Shown piece by piece: positions 1 through 10,423 of a DNA stretch of 64,000 nt. Numbering within the stretch: the stretch's first letter is position 1; each line of letters begins with the position of its first letter. Location: the NCBI RefSeq assembly GCF_016650815.1, contig NZ_JAEKEZ010000005.1, positions 69,501 through 133,500 on the forward strand, in the 5' to 3' direction. The notes beneath the pieces were generated by a model that searched no databases, had not been told where the DNA came from, and was given only the letters and a program-made list of their open reading frames with translations. Made by a program: the position numbers and the translations under genes. Source of the DNA: Pseudomonas sp. TH31. GTDB lineage: Bacteria > Pseudomonadota > Gammaproteobacteria > Pseudomonadales > Pseudomonadaceae.

Positions 1-1620
1 ACCCAAAGCGGATTTAATGGTGAACTTCGTAAACTTATCCATGGGCTGCTGGCTCCACGAATCGTAGTCAACAAGAAACACATTCCCAACGATATCCTTA
101 GTCATACGGCCTGCTCGGCCAGCAAAATTCCAAAGCAGAGCAGGATCTAGAAGCTGTTTATCACCCCTCCCACGGGCGGGAGTATCGATGAAGACATTTC
201 TAGCTGGCAGATTGATGCCTTGGAACAGAGTAGTGGTGCAGACTAAGAATTTGATCGAGCCATTACGAAATGCGTTTTCGATAGCCTCTCGGAGCAACGA
301 CGGCATTTGTCCGTAATGGAATGCCACCCCCTTCTCCACCATGTGTATCAGGTGATACTCCGGATGAATGTGTTCTTTGATGAATGCTACTAAGTCTTTA
401 GTCTTACCAAGGGCACCTGGATCTGTAACCCCTATCGCTATCGAACCGGCGAGTTTTGCTGCTTCTGTAGGCGTCTTGGCATATACCAAAGAACCGCCAC
501 TACTACCTAGTTCAAGCGCTACGGCTGCCAAACGGCTATCTGGCGACGACATACCAGTGCTACAGTTCATAGAACCAATGGGAGTCGTGCTGAGAGAGGA
601 AAGTAGTTTGAAATCTAATTGACGCGGCCCAACGCCCTTAGTCACGACAATCCTATTCTGAAGAACAGGTGAGACGGTGGTGGTGATTTCCGAAATTTCC
701 GGCAGACCCAGGCTTTCGAGAGCTTTTTTGAACCCTTCCGCACCAGGTGCAAGCATAACTACATGAGTACGCTCATCGCGCACCACGCACTGTTCAATGC
801 AATCCTGGAGGATCATTCCCCGCGTACCGTCAGAAAGATTTTGAGCCTCATCTACGACCACTAGATCAATTTTAGCGGCGGTTGTAGAAAGAAGTACCTG
901 GAAACGCTCCTGCGTCAGGACAAAGACCTGCCGAGGTACCTGTTCAAATGTCGGGATATCCGTAACACGAATTTCTATATCACTTGCGAGCCGAGCCTTT
1001 ATCCTCATATGAACTTCAGAAAGCAGGGCTCGAGTAGGTGCTATGTATACAAATGTAAAACTACTGGAGGAAACCGCACGACGGCATAGGTGCTCAATCA
1101 CCAAGAAAGATTTCCCTGCTGAGGTAGGAGCAGATATCGCAAGTGATGACCCACCCTCCAGAGAGTCCCATACTTCTTTTTGATAATCCGTTAGAGCTAT
1201 TTGTTCTCCATGAACACGGATAGTGTTGAGATGCTCGACCACGCGCCTTTGAATCAAGCCAACCAAGCTATTCAGTTTTGATTTGAAGTTCAGTTCGGCA
1301 TATCGGAGGCCGGGAAAATTTCCGAGCTCTGTCAACACTGCTGAACACCGATCCAAAATACTTTGTTCCTGATTAACTAGCATTGCATTGAATGCGATGG
1401 CTTGAGCCATTCCTACATGAGCCTCGATATTCGACTGAGCGAAAACAGATGCGCAGTAAAGTAACTTACCGAGAGCTTCGACATCAGGATCAGCCTCAGA
1501 TCGCTCGATGCCCTTTGGCAAAGTATTCGCTGCACCTGCAGACTGGAGAGTTCCTAGAGTCTTCCTGAATTCGGCGTTTTCGATGATGCGCGCCGACAAC
1601 TCAGACGCAAAGCTACTCAT
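1..1620 (-). CDS. hamB: HamB-like superfamily 2 helicase of a Hachiman defence system (3' end outside window)
   Basis: The frame is open from the ATG at 1620 to the left edge (540 codons), so the C-terminus is missing. It has helicase motifs in order: Walker A APTSAGKS at about residues 164-171, a DEAQ-type motif II (VVVDEAQNL) at about 257-260, and motif VI WNFAGRAGR at about 501-505. Its start overlaps the end of the HamA gene by 8 bases, which implies translational coupling. In known Hachiman systems HamB is the DNA-sensing helicase that holds and releases the HamA nuclease. The base composition is clearly AT-richer than the rest of the window, as expected of transferred defence genes. The pairing with HamA makes the call firm; on its own it would only be a Ski2-like helicase. 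Confidence 0.85.
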   Translation of the reverse strand, partial: MSSFASELSARIIENAEFRKTLGTLQSAGAANTLPKGIERSEADPDVEALGKLLYCASVFAQSNIEAHVGMAQAIAFNAMLVNQEQSILDRCSAVLTELGNFPGLRYAELNFKSKLNSLVGLIQRRVVEHLNTIRVHGEQIALTDYQKEVWDSLEGGSSLAISAPTSAGKSFLVIEHLCRRAVSSSSFTFVYIAPTRALLSEVHMRIKARLASDIEIRVTDIPTFEQVPRQVFVLTQERFQVLLSTTAAKIDLVVVDEAQNLSDGTRGMILQDCIEQCVVRDERTHVVMLAPGAEGFKKALESLGLPEISEITTTVSPVLQNRIVVTKGVGPRQLDFKLLSSLSTTPIGSMNCSTGMSSPDSRLAAVALELGSSGGSLVYAKTPTEAAKLAGSIAIGVTDPGALGKTKDLVAFIKEHIHPEYHLIHMVEKGVAFHYGQMPSLLREAIENAFRNGSIKFLVCTTTLFQGINLPARNVFIDTPARGRGDKQLLDPALLWNFAGRAGRMTKDIVGNVFLVDYDSWSQQPMDKFTKFTIKSALG

Positions 1621-2662
1621 TTTGATCATCCCCATCGGTCAATGGAGCTGTTAATGCCGTGTCAGATAGTGCTGGTGCAATCCCCAATGACTCGTAAAAC
1701 TGCTCCCTCAACTCATCGACATCAGGTACCGCCACCAGATACAACATACATTTGTTGGGATCAACTCCGTGCCTTGCCAGTTGGTTACTCACATTTTCAT
1801 GATGACGACTATGGTCTTTGACGTACAATTCACCGAAGTGAGTCTCGTGCTTATCGAGTACGGTATCATCAACTGAAACTTTGTTGCCAAAATGCTTAGT
1901 TTCCGAATAACAAATCACACCAACAGATCGCTCTCTCCTTGGTGAGTTAGGCTTATTAAAAACATCAAGGTAATCCATCAGCAGTTCTTTTTCTGCTGGG
2001 TCAAGCGCGTCCAGGTTGCCTAGGTCTCGAACCAATCCATATTCCTGCATGTACTGTTTTTTATTGCTTCCGAATCCTGCGATAGACTCTGCGTAATCAG
2101 CAGTGCCGCTTGCGGCTGAGCCGGCCAGCTTCGACTCAAGAAAAAAGACGTTTAGCACCCCGTCTTTCACAGAGGCATGAATTCCATCGAGCCCGTGGAC
2201 TGGCATATTAGTGGAAGTTTTCAGGGACATCTTGGCTACTAGCTGGGCAGCGCCCAGGTGATGTATCGCCACGCAATAAGCAAGAACCTCACCGACCTCA
2301 CTTGCTCGAGACGGAAACTCCTTGCGGAACTCGATGAACGCACTCCTCACAGCTTTATGAATCTGAGAAGTGAGCGATAGATCACCATTTTTCCCAGAGT
2401 TCAGCTGCGTCATGTAAGCATCACGACGCCGCCGGCTAAGCGCGTAATTAACCGCTTGGCTGCTTAGGAAGTCAGCCAAGGAGATGGTGTTAGGAATGTC
2501 CTCTTGGAAACGTACATGCAGCAAAGCGAGCTTGGGTGGTGAGCCTGGTAACTGGACGGAAAAGTCCAAAGCGCATTTGACGAAGTCGTCTAGCGGAGAC
2601 TGATTCAACAGCTTGTCTATGACCTCACTCAGTGAGGGCACAGTTGCTAATGGTGAGGACAC
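1613..2662 (-). CDS. hamA: HamA-like (DUF1837) nuclease effector of Hachiman
   Basis: DUF1837/HamA family protein. It carries the family signature GLDGIH followed 14 residues later by ESK, giving D159, H162, E176 and K178 in the start used here; this resembles the D/E-x-K nuclease centre reported for HamA. A GEVLAYCVAIHHLG stretch lies upstream, as is usual in the family. In known systems HamA degrades DNA when HamB senses infection. The frame extends upstream to an ATG at 2806, but those 48 residues look non-coding, so the GTG at 2662 (349 residues) is preferred. The ribosome site there is weak and the start is uncertain. The gene overlaps hamB by 8 bases. Confidence 0.85.
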   Translation of the reverse strand: MSSPLATVPSLSEVIDKLLNQSPLDDFVKCALDFSVQLPGSPPKLALLHVRFQEDIPNTISLADFLSSQAVNYALSRRRRDAYMTQLNSGKNGDLSLTSQIHKAVRSAFIEFRKEFPSRASEVGEVLAYCVAIHHLGAAQLVAKMSLKTSTNMPVHGLDGIHASVKDGVLNVFFLESKLAGSAASGTADYAESIAGFGSNKKQYMQEYGLVRDLGNLDALDPAEKELLMDYLDVFNKPNSPRRERSVGVICYSETKHFGNKVSVDDTVLDKHETHFGELYVKDHSRHHENVSNQLARHGVDPNKCMLYLVAVPDVDELREQFYESLGIAPALSDTALTAPLTDGDDQNE

Positions 2663-2876
2663 GGTTCCATTCCCTGGGTAAAGCCCAACACGACCGGCAG
2701 CACTAAATCTACGTGAGCACGGGACTTCTGCGATATGGCGATAATGACGGGAATATAAGCAGATTGCCATCACCCAACAATTGGTGGGGCTTCCGGGGTA
2801 TGCCATAGATCGAGGTGTGTCAGGAAGGCCAAGGCAAAAGCACTCCCAATCAAATATACATCTTAAGCTTCCACAT

Positions 2877-2922
<46 letters not shown>

Positions 2923-2942
2923 TCAAAGCCTAAGGGCTTTGA
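2923..2942. other. Perfect inverted repeat at the island boundary
   Basis: TCAAAGCC-TAAG-GGCTTTGA forms an 8-bp stem with a 4-base loop between the hexamer tract and the truncated antiporter gene. A second small hairpin (ACACC/GGTGT, about 2942-2956) follows. No T-run is present, so a terminator is not assured; it could be part of a recombination scar. Confidence 0.4.
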
Positions 2943-2960
2943 CACCAAAGAGGTGTCTGT

Positions 2961-3290
2961 CTAGAAAATCACCGCCGAGTAGATCGTGTCGCGCACCAGG
3001 GTCGGCGAGGCTTCGTTGCTCATCATGATCGCCAGGATCACCACTTCCACCAACACCGCAGCGAGGGTCAGGATCATCGTGCCGTAAGGATCGCCGACTT
3101 TTTCGGCGAGCAATTCGGCGTGATGAGCCACGCGCATCGAAGCGACAACGATGAAAGCGATCAGCACCAGCCCGGCGGCGAGCGCGACGGGTTGGCCGCT
3201 GTGCAGCATCCACGGCTCGAGCGGGTACGCAACGACGGCGGCGAGAACGGCCAGCAGCAGAAACTTTTCTTGCTTGAGGAGTGTGAGCAT
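2961..3290 (-). pseudogene. 5' fragment of a CaCA-family ionic transporter (calcium:proton antiporter-like)
   Basis: The 109-residue frame has three hydrophobic segments and ends RDTIYSAVIF followed directly by TAG. This resembles the N-terminal third of y4hA/ChaA-like Ca2+/H+ antiporters, in which the chain continues through many more membrane helices (full length about 350-370 residues). The stop lies where foreign sequence begins, so the gene looks cut by the arrival or rearrangement of the Hachiman-bearing DNA. The start (ATG at 3290) is preceded by a plausible GAGGAG ribosome site. The rest of the gene is not in the window and may lie beyond its left edge. Confidence 0.65.
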
Positions 3291-3426
3291 TGCGGGCCTT
3301 TTGCACAGTGGAGCAAAAACAGGGTGATGAGCTACTGACTGCGGGGCGGCGCTAACGTTTCGTTACACCTTAGCGCACCAGTGGATGGCGTGAGTCCGGT
3401 CAGTTGCACTGGGTTGGTTCTGGAAT

Positions 3427-3510
3427 CGAAAAGATCGCAGCCTTCGGCAGGTCCTACAGAGGTACGCAAACTCATGTAGGAGCTGCCAAAGGCTGCGATT
3501 TTTTGATTTT
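3427..3510. repeat. REP pair (inverted)
   Basis: GATCGCAGCCTTCGGCAG and its complement flank a short loop, with GTAGGAGCTGCC ends. This is a typical extragenic palindrome of fluorescent pseudomonads, between the truncated antiporter and the BMP gene. Confidence 0.8.
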
Positions 3511-3576
3511 GTTGTCCTGTTGGTCAGCAATTTGCATTGACCTCGCCAACCTCAAAACAAAATGGAGTTCGAGTTC

Positions 3577-4659
3577 ATGCATAAACGTCCGCTGAAGAAG
3601 CTGTTGTGCGTCGTTGCGGCAACTATCGGTCTGAGCGCCAGCCTGATCGCCAGTGCCGCCGACCCGCTGAAAGTCGGCTTCGTCTATATCGGCCCGATCG
3701 GTGACCACGGCTGGACGTATCAACATGAACAGGGGCGCAAGGCACTCGCCGATAAATTCGGCGCGCAGATCACCACCCACTACGTGGAGAACGTCGCCGA
3801 AGGTGCCGACGCCGAGCGGGTGATCCGCAACATGGCCAAGGACAACTACGACCTGATCTTCACCACCTCCTTCGGCTACATGAACCCGACCCTGAAAGTC
3901 GCCAGGCAATTCCCCAAGGTGACTTTCGAACATGCCACCGGCTACAAACAGGACAAGAACCTCGGCACCTACCTGGCGCGCACGTATGAAGGTCGCTACG
4001 TCGGCGGTTTCCTCGCGGCGAAGATGACCAGGACCAGGAAGATCGGCTACGTCGCCTCGTTCCCGATCCCGGAAGTGATCCGCGACATCAACGCCATTCA
4101 ACTGGCCATGAACAAGTACAACCCCGGCACCGAGATCAAGGTTGTGTGGGTCAACTCGTGGTTCGATCCGGGCAAAGAGGCCGACGCAGCCAATGCACTG
4201 ATCGACCAGGGCGTGGACGTGGTATTCCAGCACACCGACAGCCCGGCGCCGATCCAGGCCGCAGAACGGCGCGGCGTATATGCCGTGGGCTACGCCTCGG
4301 ACATGGCGCACTTCGGGCCCAAAGCGGTGCTGACCTCGATCGTCAACAACTGGGGCCCGCATTACATTCAGGCGACCCAGAGCGTGCTCGATCACAACTG
4401 GAAGTCCCAGGATTACTGGGGCGGGTTGAAGGAAGGCACGGTTGAACTGCCGATCAGCGACCTGGTGCCGGCGCCGGTGAAAGCCGAAGCCGAGCAGATC
4501 ATTGCCGACATCAAGAGCGGTGCGCTGCACCCGTTCACCGGGCCGATCAAGGATCAGGCAGGCACTGTAAAAATCCCGGCGGGGGCGACGGCCAGCAATG
4601 CGGAGCTGGCGTCGATGAACTACTACGTTGAAGGCATGAAGGCTGATATTCCGAAGTAA
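3577..4659 (+). CDS. BMP family ABC transporter substrate-binding protein
   Basis: Periplasmic binding protein of the BMP/PnrA (Med lipoprotein) family, which binds nucleosides or other purines. The start at 3577 is preferred over the ATG at 3562 because GGAG at 3564-3567 then serves as ribosome site. That gives 360 residues beginning with a basic n-region, a hydrophobic core and a signal-peptidase I-like site (ASAA before DPLK). Family features include KVGFVYIGPIGDHGW at the mature N-terminus and HTDSPAPIQAAE in the middle. No permease or ATPase genes of the transporter are adjacent. The oxygenase and deaminase genes that follow suggest purine uptake or salvage. Confidence 0.85.
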   Translation: MHKRPLKKLLCVVAATIGLSASLIASAADPLKVGFVYIGPIGDHGWTYQHEQGRKALADKFGAQITTHYVENVAEGADAERVIRNMAKDNYDLIFTTSFGYMNPTLKVARQFPKVTFEHATGYKQDKNLGTYLARTYEGRYVGGFLAAKMTRTRKIGYVASFPIPEVIRDINAIQLAMNKYNPGTEIKVVWVNSWFDPGKEADAANALIDQGVDVVFQHTDSPAPIQAAERRGVYAVGYASDMAHFGPKAVLTSIVNNWGPHYIQATQSVLDHNWKSQDYWGGLKEGTVELPISDLVPAPVKAEAEQIIADIKSGALHPFTGPIKDQAGTVKIPAGATASNAELASMNYYVEGMKADIPK

Positions 4660-4674
4660 ATATCGTCACTTCGG

Positions 4675-4716
4675 CAGCTCCTGTAGGAGCTGCCGAAGGC
4701 TGCGATCTTTTGGCCA
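4675..4716. repeat. REP element
   Basis: GTAGGAGCTGCCGAAGGC followed by TGCGATCTTTT, with a short partial complement before it. It lies between the BMP and oxygenase genes. Confidence 0.75.
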
Positions 4717-4744
4717 CACCACAAAACTTCGCCTGGAACAGCAC

Positions 4745-5710
4745 ATGAACCCACTCCCCCTCATCGACATCGCCCCGCTCTACAGCGACGACGCCCACGC
4801 CTGGCAATCCGTTGCCACGCAAATCGACAGTGCCTGCCGCGACTGGGGCTTTTTCTATATCAAGGGTCATCCCATCAGCGCCGCCCGCATCGATGCCGTG
4901 CTTGACTACGCCCACCGTTTCTTCGCCCTGCCCGCCGCCGAAAAGCTCAGGATCGACATCACCCAGACCCAACACCATCGCGGCTACGGAGCCATCGCCA
5001 CCGAGCAGCTGGACCCGAGCAAACCCAGCGACCTGAAAGAAACCTTCGACATGGGCCTGCACTTGCCGGCCGATCATTCTGAAGTGCTGGCGGAAAAACC
5101 GCTGCGTGGCCCCAACCGCCATCCATCGATGCCGGGCTGGGAAGCGCTGATGGAGCAGCATTACGTCGACATGCAGGCCCTCGCTCAAACCCTGCTGCGG
5201 GCCATGACCCTGGCGCTGGGCATCGAGCGCGATTTCTTCGACAGTCGCTTCAACCAACCGGTCAGCGTACTGCGGATGATTCACTACCCGCCACGCCACA
5301 CCGCCAGTTCCGCAGAGCAACAAGGCGCCGGTGCCCACACCGATTACGGCTGCATCACGCTGCTGTATCAAGACGCGGCCGGAGGCCTGCAAGTGCGCAA
5401 CGTCAAAGGCGAATGGATCGATGCGCCGCCCATCGAAGGCACGTTCGTGGTCAACCTCGGCGACATGATGGCGCGCTGGAGCAACGACCGTTACCTGTCG
5501 ACACCGCACCGAGTGATCAGCCCGTTGGGGGTGGACCGCTACTCGATGCCGTTCTTTGCCGAGCCACACCCGGACACCGTCATTGAATGTTTTCCCGGTT
5601 GCCACGCCGAGCTGCATCCGGCGAAGTACGCAGCCACCACTTGTGCGAATTTCCTGCTGTCGCGTTTCGCCGACACCTACGCCTACCGTCGGGAACAGGA
5701 AGCGGAGTGA
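4745..5710 (+). CDS. Isopenicillin N synthase-like 2-oxoglutarate/Fe(II) oxygenase
   Basis: A 321-residue soluble oxygenase. The N-terminal DIOX_N segment begins MNPLPLIDIAPLYSDDA. The catalytic 2OG-FeII domain has the iron ligands HxD (GAHTDYGCITLL) and the distal His (STPHRVISP), followed by the RYSMPFF segment that holds the 2-oxoglutarate-binding Arg. Family members hydroxylate or demethylate small molecules, and in Pseudomonas they often sit beside purine catabolic genes. Position between a BMP binding protein and a purine deaminase suggests a modified purine or a related base as substrate; this is inference only. Confidence 0.85.
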   Translation: MNPLPLIDIAPLYSDDAHAWQSVATQIDSACRDWGFFYIKGHPISAARIDAVLDYAHRFFALPAAEKLRIDITQTQHHRGYGAIATEQLDPSKPSDLKETFDMGLHLPADHSEVLAEKPLRGPNRHPSMPGWEALMEQHYVDMQALAQTLLRAMTLALGIERDFFDSRFNQPVSVLRMIHYPPRHTASSAEQQGAGAHTDYGCITLLYQDAAGGLQVRNVKGEWIDAPPIEGTFVVNLGDMMARWSNDRYLSTPHRVISPLGVDRYSMPFFAEPHPDTVIECFPGCHAELHPAKYAATTCANFLLSRFADTYAYRREQEAE

Positions 5711-5765
5711 AGTTCCGATTCATCAGGTTTTAGCCATGCTTGTAGGAGGATTCTGTAGGATATAG

Positions 5766-6746
<981 letters not shown>

Positions 6747-6747
6747 A

Positions 6748-6832
6748 AGCAAAAGATCGCAGCCTTCGGCAGCTCCTACAGGTGTACACATAACCTTGTA
6801 GGAGCTGCCGAAGGCTGCGATCTTTTCGGGCC
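6748..6832. repeat. REP pair (inverted)
   Basis: AAAAGATCGCAGCCTTCGGC and its complement flank a loop of about 25 bases, directly between the convergent deaminase and MFS genes. It may act as a bidirectional terminator. Confidence 0.8.
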
Positions 6833-8211
6833 TATCCCACCACTGGTTCTGTCAGCTCTTCCAACGTCTTGCCCCGCGTCTCCACCCCAAACACCCAAAC
6901 CACCCCCGCCGCAATCGCAAAGCACATCGCCCCCAAGGCGAACACCCCGCCCTGCCCGGTGATCGGGAACACCAGTCCGGTCACCAATGGCCCGAGCAAC
7001 GAGCCGATGCGTCCAATCGCCGAGGCAAATCCTGAGCCGGTAGCCCGCGCCGAGGTCGGGTACAACTCCGGCGTGTAGGTGTAGAGCACCGCCCACATCC
7101 CAAACAGGAAGAATTGCATCAACAGCCCCGAGGCAATCAACAGGCTGACGTTGCCGCCGAACACCGCACTCTGACCATAGAGAAACGCCATCACCCCGCC
7201 GCCGAGCAGTGTCACCACGCACACCGGTTTACGTCCCCAGCGTTCCACCAGCCACGCGGCCATGAGGAACCCGGGAATCCCGCCGAGGGAAATCAGCACC
7301 GTGTAATACACCGACTGGGTCACGGCAAAACCTGACTGTTGCAGCAAGGCGCTGAGCCACGACGTCAGTCCATAGAAACCGAGCAAGGCGAAGAACCAGA
7401 CGCTCCAGATCATCATCGTGCGCTGGCGGTACAGCGGCGACCAGATCTGCCGCAGCGCGGAAAAGAAGTGGCCCGGCGTACTTTCCACGCGCGTCAGGCG
7501 CATCGGCTCCGGCAAATCAGCCCGCCCCAGCGACGCCCGGACTCGATCTTCAATGCGCAGCAAAACCTTGTCCGCCGCCTCATGCCGCCCGGCCTGTTCC
7601 AGCCAGCGCGGGGATTCGGGAATGAAGAAGCGAATCGCCAGGACAAACACCGCCGGCACCGCCAACACCAGGAAGATGTCGCGCCAGCCGATCACCGGCA
7701 ACAGAAAGTACGACAGCACCCCGGCCGCGACGAAACCGAGCGGCCAGAACCCGTCCATCAACGCGATGTAACGCCCACGCTTGCCGGCCGGAATCAGTTC
7801 CGAGAGCATCGACTGCGCAATGGGAAACTCCATACCCATACCGATTCCCAACAGGATACGGAACAAGGTCAGGGTTTCCACATTCTGCGCCGTCGAGCAC
7901 AGGTAACTGGCAATGCCCCACAACACGATGCTCCACTGGAACACCGGTTTGCGCCCGAAGCGATCGGCCAACATGCCGGACAACGACGCCCCCAGCACCA
8001 TGCCAAAAAAGCTCGAACTGGCCAGCAACCCGGCCTGGGCGCTGCTCAGGCCGAACTCGGTTTTGATCGAGCCGAGCAGGAAGGTCATCATCGCCAGGTC
8101 CATGGAGTCAAAGAAAAACGCCAGGGCAATGATGATGAAAATGATGCGGTGATAACCGCTGATGGGCAGCCGTTCCAATCGCTCTGCCGCGCTGAAGCCT
8201 CGTATTTCCAT
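6832..8211 (-). CDS. MFS transporter (metabolite:H+ symporter type)
   Basis: A 459-residue, 12-helix major facilitator. The start is taken at 8211 (MEIRGFSAAERLERLPISG), which has a GGGGG tract just upstream; a longer frame to 8298 exists. Motif A DRFGRKP follows TM2 and the related ERWGRKP follows TM8. The opening ERLPISGYHR and PESPRWL after TM6 are usual in sugar-porter-like and aromatic-acid symporter families. The substrate cannot be read from the sequence. The ArsR-like regulator upstream on the same strand is a candidate controller. Confidence 0.85.
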   Translation of the reverse strand: MEIRGFSAAERLERLPISGYHRIIFIIIALAFFFDSMDLAMMTFLLGSIKTEFGLSSAQAGLLASSSFFGMVLGASLSGMLADRFGRKPVFQWSIVLWGIASYLCSTAQNVETLTLFRILLGIGMGMEFPIAQSMLSELIPAGKRGRYIALMDGFWPLGFVAAGVLSYFLLPVIGWRDIFLVLAVPAVFVLAIRFFIPESPRWLEQAGRHEAADKVLLRIEDRVRASLGRADLPEPMRLTRVESTPGHFFSALRQIWSPLYRQRTMMIWSVWFFALLGFYGLTSWLSALLQQSGFAVTQSVYYTVLISLGGIPGFLMAAWLVERWGRKPVCVVTLLGGGVMAFLYGQSAVFGGNVSLLIASGLLMQFFLFGMWAVLYTYTPELYPTSARATGSGFASAIGRIGSLLGPLVTGLVFPITGQGGVFALGAMCFAIAAGVVWVFGVETRGKTLEELTEPVVG

Positions 8212-8337
8212 GCCACATCCCCCGTCCGAAAGTCCCCGGAACGAGTGTGCGCGATAGTGGCTGGGGGTTATTGCTGGATGCGACCCGCTCGCATCCATGA
8301 ACGACGCCCGAGAACTCAGACGTCGGTCTCGACGTCT

Positions 8338-9072
8338 CTAAAACGCCATTTCCAGCTCGGCTTCCCTGGCAAAGCAATGAACTTCACGCTGCCCGGCAAC
8401 GGTGATCTGCAACGCCCGCGAGTCATTGGGCAGGCTCAACCAGCCAGACTGCATGAACAACTGCAACAACGCCGCGCCCAGCGAGCCACCCAAGTGCGGA
8501 CGGTGTTCACTCCAGTCAGGGCAGGCGCAGGCCATTTGTGAGTTGCGGTGGGCCAGGGCCTGGATGAACACCCCTCGGCTGGCCAGTTGCGTGGCGCCCT
8601 TGGGGGTGACGACGACCCGCTGATCGAACTGCTCGATCCAGCCGGCATCCAGCAAACGCTGGTAAAGCTCGGCCGCCAGCGTGCCGCCCAGGTGGTCATT
8701 GCAGAGCCGGGCCTGCAACAGCGACGATGGCACGGCCTGGCGCCAGGCCATGAGGCTGCCGCGTTTGACCGTCTGCACAATATCCCGAGGCTTGCTGGCC
8801 AGTGAGGCGCTGGCGAGCGCCTCGACCGCGGCGCCGACTTCGGGGGCCGCCAGGCGGAAGAACCTTTTTCGCCCACGCTCTTCGACTTTCAACAGACCTC
8901 CGGCGGACAAACGCCCCAGGTGTGCACTGGCCGAAGACGGCGACAGCCCGGCGAGCAAGGCCAGCTCTTCCGCATGCCGCGCCGAGCCATCCATCAAGGC
9001 CCACATCATTGCGCTGCGCTTGGGGTCAGCCAGCAACGTGGCGATCTGGCTGATGCAAGGTGCATGTTCCAT
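8338..9072 (-). CDS. ArsR-type winged-helix transcriptional regulator
   Basis: A 244-residue regulator. The N-terminal winged helix covers about residues 5-80, with recognition segment SPSSASAHLGRL and wing KVEERGRKRFFRL. A longer C-terminal region of about 150 residues has several Cys residues, including ACACPDW. The start at 9072 (MEHAPCISQIATLLADPKR) has a good AGGGAG ribosome site, whereas the longer frame to 9207 lacks one. No classical CxC metal site is present in the DNA-binding helix. It is co-directional with the MFS gene 127 bases downstream and may control it. Confidence 0.8.
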   Translation of the reverse strand: MEHAPCISQIATLLADPKRSAMMWALMDGSARHAEELALLAGLSPSSASAHLGRLSAGGLLKVEERGRKRFFRLAAPEVGAAVEALASASLASKPRDIVQTVKRGSLMAWRQAVPSSLLQARLCNDHLGGTLAAELYQRLLDAGWIEQFDQRVVVTPKGATQLASRGVFIQALAHRNSQMACACPDWSEHRPHLGGSLGAALLQLFMQSGWLSLPNDSRALQITVAGQREVHCFAREAELEMAF

Positions 9073-9376
9073 GTATTCACTCCCTGTTGAATCATTTCGT
9101 CTACTGCTCACAGACATCTTGACCAGTAATGTGTCGTCGGCCAAGGCGCGTAAACCGCCATGAATCGGTTCAGGCAAGCCATCAACGCATCGTGCCCTGT
9201 CGAACAACCCGGGCCGACTCCGGGCAAGGACGACTGGATGGTGAACGGCTCGAGGCCGCTTCGACCATGTCGGCGTAAAGCGGGCGCCAGTATAAGCGGG
9301 TTAACCGCCGGTTCCTGCCCTTGGGACGCTTGCGGTGGTGATAGTTCGTGACAGAAATTTCGCTATTTTCCTGCGA
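9073..9376. other. Intergenic region, no gene seen
   Basis: About 300 bases between the ArsR-type gene start and the LysR gene end. I see only the ArsR ribosome site (AGGGAG near 9080) and no REP, tRNA or clear terminator. Confidence 0.5.
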
Positions 9377-10305
9377 CTATTGATCGCTTCCCGGCAGGGC
9401 CGGACATTGACGACTCAATTGCGCGCAACGACTGGCAAGCATTTCCCGCAACAGGTTCACCGGCTTACTCAATTGCGCGCGATGAGCGCACAGCAAATTC
9501 AGCGGGGCGCGCTCACAGAGCAACTCTGGCAACAGCACTTTCAAGCGACCAGCCAGTACATCGGCGGCCACATCGAGCCAGGACTTGTAAGCAATCCCGG
9601 CCCCCGCCACAGCCCACAGGCGCACCACGTCAGCGTCATCGCTGAACCGGTCACCACTGACCGTCAACCCGACTTCGCGCCTGCCGTCATGGAAACTCCA
9701 ATGATCGTGAACCCGGCTGCCGAGCATGAACAACAGGCAATTGTGCTGCGCCAGTTGCTCCAGTTGGCGCGGCTCGCCGTACCGGGCCAGGTAACCGGGC
9801 GAGGCACAGAGGACCCGGCGGTTTTGCGGGGCGATGGGCAGCGCCACCAGGCTCGAATCTTCCGGCTCGCCGTAACGCAGGGCAATGTCCACCGGTTGGC
9901 GGAACAGATCGGCGATGCGATCCCCAGCAGTAAACGCACCGTGAGTTTCGGATGTTCGCGCTGAAATTCATCCAGCCACGGCAGCAACAGGTTGCGACCA
10001 AAATCCGACGGCGCCGACAGTTGCAGCACACCGCTGACCTGATCCTGACCGCTGGCCAGCAGACGACGGCCCTCATCCAGATTGCTCAGGGCCGCCCAGG
10101 CATATTCCAGAAAGCCTTCACCTTCGGCCGTCAGACGCAGACTGCGGGTGGAACGGGCCAGTAACCGCGCGCCGAGTTGCAGTTCGATACGTTTCAGCGC
10201 CGCGCTGGCCACCGCCGCCGACATGTCCATCCCCCGTGCCGCCGCCGACAGGCTGCCCAGGTCCGCCGCCCGGACAAACAACTGCAAGTCATCGAAACGC
10301 AGCAT
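9377..10305 (-). pseudogene. LysR-family regulator with a single-base frameshift
   Basis: The N-terminal frame begins MLRFDDLQLFVRAADLGSLS and contains the LysR winged helix. It is in register to LTVRLLLG. The substrate-binding domain then continues in another frame with DRIADLFRQPVDIALRYGEP. Adding one base in the C run at 9922-9925 joins them into a 309-residue LTTR of normal length. Everything else looks conserved, so this is either a sequencing error or a very recent lesion. It lies divergently upstream of the monooxygenase and dehydrogenase genes and is their likely regulator. Confidence 0.85.
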
Positions 10306-10423
10306 CTTCAGCCCCGATTATCAAAAAAATATTGAAAGAGACTGCTCTTTTAGCGGGTTTTATCTTGCAGAGAAATAGCCAATCATCTGTCCCATCGAAA
10401 TCATTCAGCGTCAGGAGTCGAAC

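Noticed and set aside
368..622. Forward frame of 84 residues
   Set aside because: It lies antisense within hamB and has no ribosome site.
2663..2806. HamA start at 2806
   Set aside because: The extra 48 residues do not resemble the family and look like upstream non-coding DNA.
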